From the NCBI RefSeq assembly GCF_015686655.1, contig NZ_JADPMP010000011.1, positions 124,001 through 188,000 on the forward strand: 64,000 nucleotides of DNA, in the 5' to 3' direction. This DNA comes from Pontibacter sp. FD36 (GTDB lineage: Bacteria > Bacteroidota > Bacteroidia > Cytophagales > Hymenobacteraceae). Positions 1 to 8,554 of the stretch are shown piece after piece. The notes below the pieces were generated by a model. It searched no databases and was not told where the DNA came from. It worked only from the letters and a program-made list of their open reading frames with translations. Every line of letters begins with the position of its first letter. The stretch's first letter is position 1. A program made the position numbers and the translations under genes.

Positions 1-390
1 GCTTTGGATCATGCCGAGCAGTTCGTCCATTGAATAACCCGTCAGGTTGACGTCCTCCGATGCGATATTGCCTGCTTCTTCCGTTTCATGTGAAACGGTC
101 ATGAGCGATTTCTGTCGCAGCTGTTTCAGGGCTGTGTTAATCATGATGCGGCGCACCCAAAACTCCAGCGGACAGTCCCGCTTAAAATTCTGAATGTTGG
201 CAAACACTTTCACAAAGCCTTCCTGCATCATATCCTCTGCCTCAAAGCTAGTCGGGGCGTAGCGCATACATACCGCCATCATCTTACGGGAGTAAAGGTC
301 ATAGAGCAGTCGCTGCATGTCCCGCTTGCCGGCAATGCATCCCTCTATGAGTTTATCCTCTTCTGATTTAGGTTTTGTAAAAAGCTTCAA
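1..390 (-). CDS. ECF-type RNA polymerase sigma factor (partial, 3' end outside window)
   Basis: This is the N-terminal part of a sigma-70 family protein that would direct RNA polymerase to alternative promoters. The visible ~130 residues contain a typical sigma region 2: a helix reading DMQRLLYDLYSRKMMAVC, then FEAEDMMQEGFVKVFANI (the core-binding segment with the DxxQE-like pattern) and LEFWVRRIMINTALKQLR, followed by a linker that leads toward region 4. The frame is open from a TTG codon at 388-390, preceded by an AGAAGAGG purine run and an in-frame stop further upstream, so TTG is the best start. The other choice is a Met codon 23 residues in, which would cut the first helix. The C-terminal DNA-binding region lies beyond the window edge. 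No anti-sigma gene is visible. Confidence 0.85.
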   Translation of the reverse strand, partial: MKLFTKPKSEEDKLIEGCIAGKRDMQRLLYDLYSRKMMAVCMRYAPTSFEAEDMMQEGFVKVFANIQNFKRDCPLEFWVRRIMINTALKQLRQKSLMTVSHETEEAGNIASEDVNLTGYSMDELLGMIQS

Positions 391-562
391 ACGCCTCTTC
401 TTTTAGCTTCACTCCTATGATTCCCATAGCGAGGCAATGGTTGCAAGCACAAAAAAATATTTTTTCACCTCTGGTGGGTGGCATTAAAGCGCACCAAGAA
501 CAATTGCATGGTAAATATATTAAAATTAATTATTCTAACAACAGCAAAATAGTGTATAAACA

Positions 563-595
563 GCGAAGGCCTCTCCGATATGGAAAGGCCTTCGC
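563..595 (-). terminator. Intrinsic terminator after the YkvA-like gene
   Basis: A perfect 10-bp inverted repeat (GCGAAGGCCT / AGGCCTTCGC) with a 13-base loop lies just downstream of the minus-strand gene at 622-1065. It separates that gene from the sigma factor gene further down the same strand. The T-run after the stem is weak. Confidence 0.6.
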
Positions 596-621
596 CGGGT
601 TTGTTTAAGGTGAGAGAAGGT

Positions 622-1065
622 TTAAAGTAGTGTTAAAAACAAAAGTTTGTAGAGGATGATGGAAACAAGCGCAGCGATCAGCATCCAGTTATAACCGATG
701 ATCTGGTAAGCACTGGTAGCCCCCTCGCCTTCCTGGTTCAACACTTCGTACGCTTGCAGACGGGCCTGCCCTAGTATATTTTTGGATACCAACTGGTAGG
801 CAGCATGTATACCCAGCACCACCAATACCACATCATCCAGGAAGCCAAATACCGGCACCAGATCAGGAATCAAATCAATAGGTGAAATGGCATAGCCGAT
901 GACCAAGGCTAACAAGAGCGGTACATACCATCTTACTTCCGGGTGACGGGCAGACAGGTATAGGGCGTATATCTCCGCATTTATCTCATGCGCTTTCTGG
1001 CGAAGGTAGGTCAACTGCATCATGGGTGTAAGGGTAGTATAACTCTCCTTACGCAGCAGCCCCAT
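622..1065 (-). CDS. YkvA-like DUF1232 membrane protein
   Basis: A 147-residue membrane protein. The family hallmark ISPIDLIPD sits at residues 60-68, inside a hydrophobic stretch (about 47-88) that ends in FLDDVVLVVLGI, exactly as in the DUF1232/YkvA family. A second hydrophobic segment lies at the C-terminus (about 126-147). The biochemical role of the family is not established; members are small integral membrane proteins. It reads away from aroE on the same strand with a 38-base gap, so it may be the last gene of that operon. The hairpin at 563-595 ends transcription. Confidence 0.8.
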   Translation of the reverse strand: MGLLRKESYTTLTPMMQLTYLRQKAHEINAEIYALYLSARHPEVRWYVPLLLALVIGYAISPIDLIPDLVPVFGFLDDVVLVVLGIHAAYQLVSKNILGQARLQAYEVLNQEGEGATSAYQIIGYNWMLIAALVSIILYKLLFLTLL

Positions 1066-1103
1066 CAGAAAGTTTCATTATAACATAAAATAAACGCAAT
1101 ATT

Positions 1104-1850
1104 TTATTCCGGCTTTTCGTTCGCCCAGATTTTCCAGGCAGCATTGGCCTGTGCATGAAGCATGGGCAGGCCATTCAGCGTTTTGGCCCCTGCCAGGCGA
1201 CCTTTCTGCAGGAACAACGTTTCTTCGGGGTTATATACCAGGTCGTAGAGGTAGTGTCCTGTCGTCAGGGTTTCGTAAGGTATAGCCGGGGCACTATCCG
1301 TATCAGGGGCCATACCCAGCGGTGTCGTATTGATAATCAGGGTATAAGCCTGCAGTACTTCTGGTGTTATGGCATCGTAATGCAGCTGCTTCTCAGTGGG
1401 ATTGCGCGAAACCGAGGCATAAGGTATAGCCAGTGAATCCAGGGCAGCCCACACTGCCTTTGCAGCACCGCCCGTACCCAGCACCAGGGCTTTGTTGCCT
1501 TCATCAGCCGGATAGAACTGCTGCAGCGTATCCCGAAAGCCAATGAAGTCAGTATTATAGCCTTTCGTTCTGCCATTCTCTAATCTGATCGTATTCACGG
1601 CACCGATACGGGCAACGCTTTCATCCAGCTCGTGCAGGTATGGAATAACAGCCTCTTTGTATGGCACCGTTACATTTAGCCCAACCAACTCAGGCTCCCG
1701 GGAAAGCAAATCAGGAAACCCGGCTATGTCGGGCAGTTCATAAAGCTCATAGGCAGCATCTGCTATACCTTCTTTTGCGAACTTCGCAGTGAAGTAGCGC
1801 TTTGAGAATGAGTGCCCGAGCTTTTTGCCGATGAGTCCGAACCTGCGCAT
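1104..1850 (-). CDS. aroE: Shikimate 5-dehydrogenase
   Basis: This enzyme reduces 3-dehydroshikimate to shikimate with NADPH in aromatic amino acid synthesis, in the cytoplasm. The 248-residue protein has the N-terminal substrate motif GKKLGHSFSK, the catalytic lysine in LNVTVPYKEAV (K65), the catalytic aspartate in NTDFIGF (D101), the nucleotide-binding turn VLGTGGAAKAV (about 123-133) and the conserved NTTPLGM. Length is normal for the short bacterial form. The start is 2 bases after the stop of the DUF368 gene, so the two are probably co-transcribed and translationally coupled. Confidence 0.95.
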   Translation of the reverse strand: MRRFGLIGKKLGHSFSKRYFTAKFAKEGIADAAYELYELPDIAGFPDLLSREPELVGLNVTVPYKEAVIPYLHELDESVARIGAVNTIRLENGRTKGYNTDFIGFRDTLQQFYPADEGNKALVLGTGGAAKAVWAALDSLAIPYASVSRNPTEKQLHYDAITPEVLQAYTLIINTTPLGMAPDTDSAPAIPYETLTTGHYLYDLVYNPEETLFLQKGRLAGAKTLNGLPMLHAQANAAWKIWANEKPE

Positions 1851-1852
1851 GC

Positions 1853-2833
1853 TTATACCCTTTCCACTGTGTTGGGGTCGTCCGTCAGGCGGTCGATCAG
1901 GTATACCAGCAGGAAGCCGAAAATGGCCAGTCCGACAGCGTACAACAGGTATGGCTCCTCACCTGTTAGCTGTGCGAAAGTGGCCGGAGAGATATTTTCC
2001 TGTACCAGCGGTTTCACTACGCCATGGCGATCAGTGTAGGTTTGCACTGTTTCCTTCCAGGGCCATACCTTGTTCAGTGAGCCTACCATGAAACCTGTGA
2101 GCATGGCCACTGTGATGTTGTAGTAGTTCTTGAGCATCCAGTTGAGCACATGCGAAAAAGCCAGAAGACCTGTTACACAGCCCGCACCGAATACCAAAAT
2201 CATATCCAGCTTCAACTCCTTCAGCGCATTCATCATGAACTCGTACTTAGCCATCAGCAGCAACAGAAAACTACCTGAAAGCCCAGGCAGGATCATGGCG
2301 CAAATGGCAATGGCTCCTGAAAGGAAAATAAACCAGTAAGCTTCCGGCGTTTGCATAGGCACCGCAATGGTGACCCAGTAGGCAATGGCCACGCCTACCA
2401 TACCTGACAGTAGCACAATCGGGCGCCATTTGGTAATCTTTTTCCCTACGACCAGTGCCGAGGCTACAATAAGACCAAAGAAGAATGCCCAAAGCAGAAT
2501 CGTGTGGTTCTCGAGCAGGTAGACCACCAGCCGCGAGAGTGAAGCGATCGAAAACAGGATACCTCCCACCAATACCACCAGGAAGGTACCATTGATATGT
2601 TGCCAGAAACCTTTGAGGTCGAAGCGGGACAGCAGGCGTAGCGCCTCGCCGTTGACGGAGCGGATGGAATTCAGCAGCTCTTCGTAAATGCCCGTGATAA
2701 AGGCGATCGTTCCGCCTGATACACCTGGCACCACGTCCGCGGCTCCCATGCCCATACCTTTCGAAAACAGCAACAGGTATTCTTTTAAAGATCGTCGTCT
2801 CATGCTTTTTTGTAACTGGATTTGGCTAAGCAC
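1853..2833 (-). CDS. DUF368 family membrane protein (undecaprenyl phosphate translocase, PopT-like)
   Basis: A polytopic membrane protein of up to 326 residues with about eight hydrophobic segments. The family signature GMGMGAADVVPGVSGGTIAFITGIYEELL lies near the N-terminus. DUF368 proteins have been shown in other bacteria to return undecaprenyl phosphate across the cytoplasmic membrane for reuse in wall and glycan synthesis; that function is carried over here by family membership only. The start may be the Met 10 codons downstream (MRRRSLKEY), which gives a more usual N-terminus. It lies between comA and aroE on the same strand, with a strong terminator immediately upstream, so it probably has its own promoter overlapping that hairpin. 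Confidence 0.85.
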   Translation of the reverse strand: MLSQIQLQKSMRRRSLKEYLLLFSKGMGMGAADVVPGVSGGTIAFITGIYEELLNSIRSVNGEALRLLSRFDLKGFWQHINGTFLVVLVGGILFSIASLSRLVVYLLENHTILLWAFFFGLIVASALVVGKKITKWRPIVLLSGMVGVAIAYWVTIAVPMQTPEAYWFIFLSGAIAICAMILPGLSGSFLLLLMAKYEFMMNALKELKLDMILVFGAGCVTGLLAFSHVLNWMLKNYYNITVAMLTGFMVGSLNKVWPWKETVQTYTDRHGVVKPLVQENISPATFAQLTGEEPYLLYAVGLAIFGFLLVYLIDRLTDDPNTVERV

Positions 2834-2837
2834 AAAA

Positions 2838-2871
2838 AAATTGCCCGTCGGAGTTACCGATGGGCAATTTT
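2838..2871 (-). terminator. Intrinsic terminator after comA-like gene
   Basis: The stem AAATTGCCC(G)TCGG pairs with CCGATGGGCAATTT around a 5-base loop and is followed on the minus strand by seven T residues. It lies between the phosphosulfolactate synthase gene and the DUF368 gene, only 5 bases before the latter's start codon. Confidence 0.85.
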
Positions 2872-2888
2872 CAATTATCTGTTATGTA

Positions 2889-3677
2889 TTAAGCGTCGAT
2901 GATTGGCGCTCCGTTGTTCAGGAAGTGTGTGAATGTATCGCCACGCAGACCCAAACGGATTGTCTCAAGCGGAATAACCTCGCTTGGCGCAATATTGCCC
3001 AGGTTCACGTTGGCTCCCAACAGCTTGATAAACCAAACCTGCTGCGCTTTCTGAGGGGCTTCCCACAGGATCTTCTCAAACGGAATTTTGGTCAGGATCT
3101 CTTCTACCAGACCGCTGCGTACCTCACCCGTAGAGCGGAACAGACCGACGTTACCACCTTCACGGGCTTCACCGATCACTTTCCAGGCACCTGCATCGAG
3201 CTCAGCCTGCATCAGTCTGATCCACATATAAGGCGGGATGATTTTCTCTGCGTCTTTAGAACCAACTTCTGACAAAACGGTTACCTGCTCCGAAAGCGTC
3301 TGGATGTAGCCACACTTCTTTTCGTGGTTCATTTCAATCGATCCATCCGATACCTCAGCGAACGTCATGTCATACTTGTCGAGCACACGGCGGTAATCGT
3401 CGAACTGATTGCGGGCTATAAACGCCTCAAACAAAGTGCCGCCAAAATATACGGGTATACCGGCTGCACGGTAAACGTCAAGCTTCTTCTGCAGGTTAGG
3501 CACTACATACGAAGTAGCCCAGCCCAGTTTTACAATGTCTACGTACTCACCTGCTACTTCCAGGAAATCCTCTACTTCACGTATACTCAGGCCTTTGTCC
3601 ATCGCCATGGTGAAACCACGGTCACGGGGTTTCACTTCACGCTCCGGCAGGCCATTCAAAAAATAGTTGCTGTTCAT
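2889..3677 (-). CDS. Phosphosulfolactate synthase family protein (ComA)
   Basis: A 262-residue TIM-barrel protein of the ComA family, which adds sulfite to phosphoenolpyruvate to give (2R)-phospho-3-sulfolactate. The segments FTMAMDKGL, VDIVKLGWATSYV, VYFGGTLFEAF, FAEVSDGSIEM, EVGSKD, EGGNVGLF and WEAPQKAQQVWFI run in the order expected for the barrel strands and carry the conserved acid and lysine residues. In methanogens the product feeds coenzyme M; in Bacillus spores it gives sulfolactate. What it feeds here is not visible, since no ComB or ComC homologue is adjacent. Its ATG overlaps the TAA of the upstream TPR gene by one base (TAATG), which indicates translational coupling. Confidence 0.85.
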   Translation of the reverse strand: MNSNYFLNGLPEREVKPRDRGFTMAMDKGLSIREVEDFLEVAGEYVDIVKLGWATSYVVPNLQKKLDVYRAAGIPVYFGGTLFEAFIARNQFDDYRRVLDKYDMTFAEVSDGSIEMNHEKKCGYIQTLSEQVTVLSEVGSKDAEKIIPPYMWIRLMQAELDAGAWKVIGEAREGGNVGLFRSTGEVRSGLVEEILTKIPFEKILWEAPQKAQQVWFIKLLGANVNLGNIAPSEVIPLETIRLGLRGDTFTHFLNNGAPIIDA

Positions 3678-5074
3678 TACTTGCGGTATTGGTCAATTAA
3701 TCGGGATAATGCGCGCTGCGACTCCAGCTCAGGGAAGAACTCAAACAACAGCTTATGTTTATCGAAGTCCAAAATTAACGCATTTTCCAAATAATTGTAT
3801 GCTTCGCGGTATTTTCCTGCCGAAAGCATATAGGCGCAAGCCCTATAATACAGTTCAGCCTCGTCAGGCTGCAATTCTATCGCATTCAGAATAATTTCTG
3901 TCGCCTCCTCAAAGTTTCCCTGCTCATACAGGATGATTGACCAGTTGAGGTAAATGTCTTTATCCTCGGGTTGGATTTCGGCTGCGCGGGCATAACTCTC
4001 CAGTGCCGACACCACATGACCCACATGGTACTCAGCTGATGCCAACGCCACCCAGTAGTCCACACTGTCGTCATAGAGCGTGACAGCCTTCTTAAAGAAG
4101 TGCACTGACTCGTACCACTTGCCCTGCGCATCCAGTACCACGCCTATCCCAAACCAGGCTTCATCCATCTCCGGGTCCAGGTCGATGGCTTTCTGGTAGT
4201 AGCGGCGCGACAGGTCCCACTGCTGCATCTTCTCGTAGCACTCACCTATGTTGCAAAACACCTCCGCCGATGGCGACCCGTGCTCCAGCATACCGTTAAA
4301 TGCTTCGATCGCCTTGGTATACTCGCCTATAAACACATAGGCATTGGCCATGTTGTTGTAGGCCGTGATAAAGTCAGGCTTGATGATAGTAGCATAGTCG
4401 TAGGCGGCAATGGCTTTTTCGTAAGATCCCAGTTTGTTGTACACATTGCCCAGGTTAAACCAAGCCACATAGGAGTAAGGGTCTTTGTCGATAAAAGCCT
4501 GGAAGAATGGAAGTTCTTCGCGCATGGTTCCTGTGATCTCCATGCAGTAGATGATCTCCTGCATGGCGGCCTCATTCTCCACGTTCAGCTCGATACACTT
4601 CTTGTAGTACTTGACAGCCGAGCTGAACTTACCCCAACTCTGGTAGGTAAGGCCAATATTGAAGTATATATCGTCGCGGTCCTCGGCAAAGGCCAGCGCT
4701 TTTTTGAAATGATCTACGGCATCGCGGTACTCGCCACGCTGCGTGAATATAATGCCCCGGGTCAGGAGCACGTCAGGGTTCTGCGGCTCCACCTCGGCTA
4801 CCTGGTCGATGAGCACCATGGCATCATCGAAGTTGCCGGACATTGCCAGCAGCTGTGCCTTGTCTATTTGAAGCCCGGTCGAAAAAGGATATTGTGCTAT
4901 AGCAGAATCACAGGCCAGGAGCGCCTTCTTATAATCAAAGTTGGCGGTATAGTGGTCTATGATATATTCAAAATCGGTCAGGTCAAAAAAAACGGTCTCA
5001 TTAGTCCCCAGCATCTGCTCGAACCGAATGATCAGTTCAGAATCCTCGCTGTGCTCGTCAAAATTCTCTTTCAT
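3677..5074 (-). CDS. Tetratricopeptide repeat protein
   Basis: A 465-residue protein made almost wholly of TPR units. Repeats of about 34 residues with the W/Y-x2-G-Y/A pattern run from about residue 45 to the end, for example RGEYRDAVDHFKKAL, WGKFSSAVKYYKKCI, LGSYEKAIAAYDYAT, IGEYTKAIEAFNGML, QGKWYESVHFFKKAV and QGNFEEATEIILNAI. There is no signal peptide or membrane segment, so it is probably a cytoplasmic scaffold. It is common in Bacteroidota just upstream of the comA-like gene, as here, with a one-base overlap. The specific partner is unknown. Confidence 0.85.
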   Translation of the reverse strand: MKENFDEHSEDSELIIRFEQMLGTNETVFFDLTDFEYIIDHYTANFDYKKALLACDSAIAQYPFSTGLQIDKAQLLAMSGNFDDAMVLIDQVAEVEPQNPDVLLTRGIIFTQRGEYRDAVDHFKKALAFAEDRDDIYFNIGLTYQSWGKFSSAVKYYKKCIELNVENEAAMQEIIYCMEITGTMREELPFFQAFIDKDPYSYVAWFNLGNVYNKLGSYEKAIAAYDYATIIKPDFITAYNNMANAYVFIGEYTKAIEAFNGMLEHGSPSAEVFCNIGECYEKMQQWDLSRRYYQKAIDLDPEMDEAWFGIGVVLDAQGKWYESVHFFKKAVTLYDDSVDYWVALASAEYHVGHVVSALESYARAAEIQPEDKDIYLNWSIILYEQGNFEEATEIILNAIELQPDEAELYYRACAYMLSAGKYREAYNYLENALILDFDKHKLLFEFFPELESQRALSRLIDQYRK

Positions 5075-5144
5075 CTCCTATATCCCACAAACTGCTAAAA
5101 AGGCAGCTCTTGTCTTTTAACTACATTTATAAACTGCAAATAGT

Positions 5145-6155
5145 TTAGTTTGCGCGGGTCAGTTCCGGACCTCTCTGATTCTGTGCTATTTGCAGCAAAA
5201 CCTGGCACGTCCAGGCGATGGATTCGCTCAGTGGCCTGAACTCCATACCCGTTATTTTCCGAACTTTCTGATTGTCAAATAGGTGGCTCTTAGCAGTTAC
5301 GCGTGCCGTATCTTTGGTGATCAGTGGCCGGCCTCCTGTAAGCCAGGCACGGGCATGTTCCAGCCGCCACACCACTTCGGCCAGTGCCGGAGAGACTCTC
5401 ATGGAGGGGGCTTTTTTGCCGAAACATCGGGCAGCCTCCGCAAAGAACTCTTTGTAAGTGAGCTGCCCTGTATTCAGTATAAACCGTTCGCCGGAAACAT
5501 CCGAGAATGTCAGCCGCAGCATGGCTTCCACCACATCGCGTACATCCACAAAGTTGGCACTGCCCGGGGTATAGAAAGGTCGTTGCTGGTACACATATTT
5601 AAAGAGGCGGGTGCTGCTGCGGTTCCAGTCGGCTGGGCCCAGTACGACGGAGGGGTTCACGATCACGGCCTGCAGGCCTTCCGCTATACCTCGCCATACC
5701 TCCAGCTCACCGTAGTGCTTCGACTCGGCATAAGCTGACTGCTTCTCACCGGAATCCCACTTGCTGGTTTCATTCAGCAGAGTTGCTTCCTTGCTGCGAC
5801 CAATAGCCGCGATCGAGCTTACATGGCACAGCTTGATCTCCTCCGCTGCATCCAGACAGGCATCTACTATGTTAGCGGTACCTTCCACATTCACCTGTTG
5901 CAACAGCTCGGCATCCTGTGGGGCGTAAGACACTAATCCGGCGCTATGAAACACGTAGCTTACTCCTTTCAATGCTTTCCGGAGCAAGGCAATATCCAGT
6001 ATGTCACCCTCGACCCAGTCTACCTGGTCAGCCTGCGCGACAGCCGGCACCTGTCCACGGTACAGCGCACGCACACGGTGGCCCTGCGCGACGAGTGCCG
6101 GTATAAGATAGCTGCCAATCAGGCCACTGCCGCCTGTCACGAAAACCATCGACAT
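5145..6155 (-). CDS. NAD-dependent epimerase/dehydratase (extended SDR)
   Basis: A 336-residue extended short-chain dehydrogenase/reductase. The N-terminal Rossmann motif TGGSGLIG is at residues 7-14, the GDILD acidic turn near 50-54, the active-site serine region HVSSIAAIG near 111-119 and the catalytic YxxxK pair at Y142 and K146 (YAESK). The closest group by eye is the dihydroflavonol-4-reductase-like or 3-beta-HSD-like SDRs, which act on sugars, sterols or other secondary alcohols; the substrate cannot be told from sequence. It lies 22 bases after the CpsB-like gene and 70 bases before the TPR gene on the same strand. Confidence 0.85.
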   Translation of the reverse strand: MSMVFVTGGSGLIGSYLIPALVAQGHRVRALYRGQVPAVAQADQVDWVEGDILDIALLRKALKGVSYVFHSAGLVSYAPQDAELLQQVNVEGTANIVDACLDAAEEIKLCHVSSIAAIGRSKEATLLNETSKWDSGEKQSAYAESKHYGELEVWRGIAEGLQAVIVNPSVVLGPADWNRSSTRLFKYVYQQRPFYTPGSANFVDVRDVVEAMLRLTFSDVSGERFILNTGQLTYKEFFAEAARCFGKKAPSMRVSPALAEVVWRLEHARAWLTGGRPLITKDTARVTAKSHLFDNQKVRKITGMEFRPLSESIAWTCQVLLQIAQNQRGPELTRAN

Positions 6156-6177
6156 GGGTATAGGAGAAGTTAAGGGA

Positions 6178-6924
6178 TTATAATTTACTGTTGAGTAGCG
6201 GAAGCTCGAGAGCTTTCACCAGGTATTTTGAGCAAAGCACTTTGTGCAGGTTGGCAACGTGCTTCAGGCTGTGCGCATCGGAACCCAGAAAGTCAACAAG
6301 GCCGGCGTCTATAAGTTTTTCGATCACCATCTTGGCGCCCGGCGAGTAATAGCCCGTGAGTGAATTGAGGTTCGGCTGCAACAGTACACCCTGCTCACGC
6401 AGTCGCACCAGGTCGTCGAACTTGCCATAAAAATAGGTATAGCGCTCAGGGTGGGCCAGCACCGGTTTGTAACCCAGCGACTGCATCCGGAAGATGGCTT
6501 CGCGCAGGTTGAGCGGCTCGTTCAGGAAAGAGGTCTCGAACAGCAGGTAGTTGTCGCCAAACGTAAGTAGCTCCTCGTTGTCTTCCAGCTTCTGCAGCAG
6601 CGCCTCGTCCAGGTAGTGCTCTGCGGCGCAGGCCAGTTCCATCTCTATCCCTTCGGCCGTTACGGCATCCTGCAACACTTTCAGCTGTGTGCGTATGATC
6701 TCGGGGGTGTTGCGGTAGAAATCGCTCATGATATGGGGCGTCATGATCAGCTTGCGGTAGCCTAGCTCCTGCATGCCGCGCACCAGCTCCAGCGACTGCT
6801 CCACGGTGGCGGCGCCGTCGTCTATACCTGGCAGTATATGGGAGTGCATGTCCACGCCGATGGTACTCAGCGATTCAACTTGCACTTCTTCCTTGCCAAA
6901 CAGATTCTGGAAAAACTTTATCAT
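6178..6924 (-). CDS. CpsB/CapC-type tyrosine phosphatase (PHP domain)
   Basis: A 248-residue PHP-domain metallohydrolase of the CpsB/YwqE type. Metal ligands are visible in DMHSHILPGIDDG (H27, H29, D35), MTPHIM, AAEHYLD, LAHPERY and GSDAHSLKHV near the C-terminus, the full set expected for the trinuclear PHP site. Relatives dephosphorylate the tyrosine kinases that control capsule and exopolysaccharide export. No kinase or polysaccharide gene is next to it in this window, so the link to capsule is by family only. The 5' region holds a small inverted repeat at 6965-6984. Confidence 0.88.
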   Translation of the reverse strand: MIKFFQNLFGKEEVQVESLSTIGVDMHSHILPGIDDGAATVEQSLELVRGMQELGYRKLIMTPHIMSDFYRNTPEIIRTQLKVLQDAVTAEGIEMELACAAEHYLDEALLQKLEDNEELLTFGDNYLLFETSFLNEPLNLREAIFRMQSLGYKPVLAHPERYTYFYGKFDDLVRLREQGVLLQPNLNSLTGYYSPGAKMVIEKLIDAGLVDFLGSDAHSLKHVANLHKVLCSKYLVKALELPLLNSKL

Positions 6925-7251
6925 TTGCTCAATTCAACCGTATGTACACGGCACAAAACACAAACGTTGCCAAACACGGCAACGCAACATCAAAATAACG
7001 CAAATATTATACGCTATCAAAATAAACGCAGCGCGTTTGGGTTTATTAAAAGAAGATCACGCTGAACGCACAAATTCCTGGTAGACTTAGGCTGCCTGAG
7101 TTGACCCAGGCCAAAGATACAACCGCTGTGCAGACATCGGTTTATTCAAAATAAAACCCCGAATTTGCCAATCAGGCTTATTTGTTTAGTTTTGTAAACC
7201 CTTTATTCAAATTTCAGTTTAATACACGCGACTTTAATACAAAAAACTTAA
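6925..7251. other. Divergent intergenic region between cpsB-like gene and acyl-CoA dehydrogenase
   Basis: These 327 bases hold no gene. They contain the 7-bp inverted repeat CGTTGCC-6-GGCAACG at 6965-6984, which would lie in the 5' leader of the minus-strand phosphatase, and a strong plus-strand promoter at 7164-7194. The rest is AT-rich without further recognisable structure. Confidence 0.7.
7164..7194 (+). promoter_or_regulatory. Bacteroidota-type promoter of the acyl-CoA dehydrogenase gene
   Basis: TTTG at 7164-7167, exactly 19 bases, then TAGTTTTG at 7187-7194. This is a full match to the -33/-7 consensus (TTTG, 19-21 bases, TAnnTTTG) used by the housekeeping sigma factor in this phylum. 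Transcription would start near 7200, leaving a leader of about 50 bases. Confidence 0.8.
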
Positions 7252-8391
7252 ATGGAATTTAACTATACAGAAAACCAGCGCATGATTGCCGACATGATCC
7301 GTGACTTCGGCGCCAAAAACATCAAACCGAAAATGATGGAATGGGACGAGAGTCAGGAGTTTCCGGTGGAGGTGTTCAAGCAGCTGGGTGAACTGGGCCT
7401 GATGGGCGTGCTGGTACCAACCGAATACGGTGGCTCCGGCTTTGGCTACCTGGAATATGTGACTGCTATCGCGGAACTTTCTAAAATCGACGGTTCTATC
7501 GGTCTTTCCATGGCGGCGCACAACTCGCTTTGCACTGGTCATATTCTACAATTCGGTAACGAGGCGCAGAAGAAGCAATACCTTCCTAAACTGGCCACAG
7601 CCGAGTGGATCGGTGCCTGGGGCCTGACGGAGCCTAACACAGGCTCTGACGCTGGCAACATGCGCACCGTGGCAGTACAGGACGGCGACTACTATGTAAT
7701 CAACGGTGCCAAAAACTTCATCACGCACGGCAAAACCGGCAATGTGGCTGTTGTGATTGTGCGCACCGGCGAAGTGGGTGACTCTCATGGCATGACCGCT
7801 TTCATCATTGAGAAAGGCACACCGGGCTTTAGCGCTGGTCGCAAAGAAGACAAACTGGGTATGCGCGCCTCTGAGACCACGGAGCTGATCTTTGAAGACT
7901 GCCGTGTACACAAAGACCAGATCCTGGGCAATGTGGGCGAAGGCTTTATTCAGGCGATGAAAGTATTGGACGGTGGCCGCATCTCGATCGCAGCGCTTTC
8001 GCTAGGTATAGCGCAGGGTGCTTTTGAGGCAGCACTAGCCTACTCACAGGAGCGTCAGCAGTTCAACAAGTCAATATCCAGTTTTCAGGGTATCGCTTTC
8101 AAGCTGGCTGATATGGCTACCGAGATTGAAGCAGCTGCACTCCTCACCTACCAGGCAGCCGACATGAAAAACCGTGGTCTGAACGTGAACAAGGAGTCGG
8201 CGATGGCAAAACTATACGCCTCTGAGGTATCGGTGCGAGTGGCAAACGAAGGCGTGCAGATCTTCGGTGGCTATGGCTTCACGAAAGACTACCCGGCCGA
8301 GAAGTACTACCGTGATGCCAAGCTTTGCACCATCGGTGAGGGAACCAGCGAGATTCAAAAGCTTGTTATCTCCAGAGCTATCCTGAAATAA
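7252..8391 (+). CDS. Acyl-CoA dehydrogenase
   Basis: A 379-residue FAD flavoprotein that forms the 2,3 double bond of acyl-CoA in fatty-acid or branched-chain amino acid breakdown. It has the three-domain acyl-CoA dehydrogenase layout: helical N-domain, beta middle domain with the FAD/substrate segments WGLTEPNTGSDAGNM and FITHGKTGNVAVV, and a helical C-domain. Conserved segments include KLGMRASETTELIFEDCRV, QIFGGYGFTKDYPAEKYYRDAK and the catalytic glutamate in GEGTSEIQ (E363). Chain-length specificity cannot be read by eye, but it fits the short-chain group. It is monocistronic, with its own promoter and terminator. Confidence 0.95.
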   Translation: MEFNYTENQRMIADMIRDFGAKNIKPKMMEWDESQEFPVEVFKQLGELGLMGVLVPTEYGGSGFGYLEYVTAIAELSKIDGSIGLSMAAHNSLCTGHILQFGNEAQKKQYLPKLATAEWIGAWGLTEPNTGSDAGNMRTVAVQDGDYYVINGAKNFITHGKTGNVAVVIVRTGEVGDSHGMTAFIIEKGTPGFSAGRKEDKLGMRASETTELIFEDCRVHKDQILGNVGEGFIQAMKVLDGGRISIAALSLGIAQGAFEAALAYSQERQQFNKSISSFQGIAFKLADMATEIEAAALLTYQAADMKNRGLNVNKESAMAKLYASEVSVRVANEGVQIFGGYGFTKDYPAEKYYRDAKLCTIGEGTSEIQKLVISRAILK

Positions 8392-8417
8392 AAGGCTATC
8401 TTTGCCCAAACAAAATA

Positions 8418-8457
8418 GTGCCTGCAGGCTGTTTTGGCTGTGCAGGCACCTTTTTTT
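8418..8457 (+). terminator. Intrinsic terminator of the acyl-CoA dehydrogenase gene
   Basis: GTGCCTGCA pairs with TGCAGGCAC around a 14-base loop and is followed by C and seven T residues. Confidence 0.9.
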
Positions 8458-8489
8458 CAGTGGGTTGCGTAAATATTTTGCTCAACCTA

Positions 8490-8521
8490 TTGATTTTTAA
8501 GATAAACATTGATTAAATTTG
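8490..8521 (+). promoter_or_regulatory. Bacteroidota-type promoter of rpsU
   Basis: TTG at 8490-8492, 21 bases, then TAAATTTG at 8514-8521, matching the -33/-7 consensus of the phylum. It lies 33 bases before the rpsU start codon. Confidence 0.75.
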
Positions 8522-8554
8522 CAACCCTAAATATCAGAAGAAGCGAGCAAAAAT

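Noticed and set aside
417-608. 63-codon plus-strand open frame before the YkvA-like gene
   Set aside because: It covers the sigma gene leader and a terminator hairpin, has no ribosome-binding site and resembles no protein.
4280-5098. Long plus-strand open frame opposite the TPR gene
   Set aside because: It is a shadow of the TPR coding frame; the minus-strand protein has repeated TPR motifs and the plus-strand translation has none.
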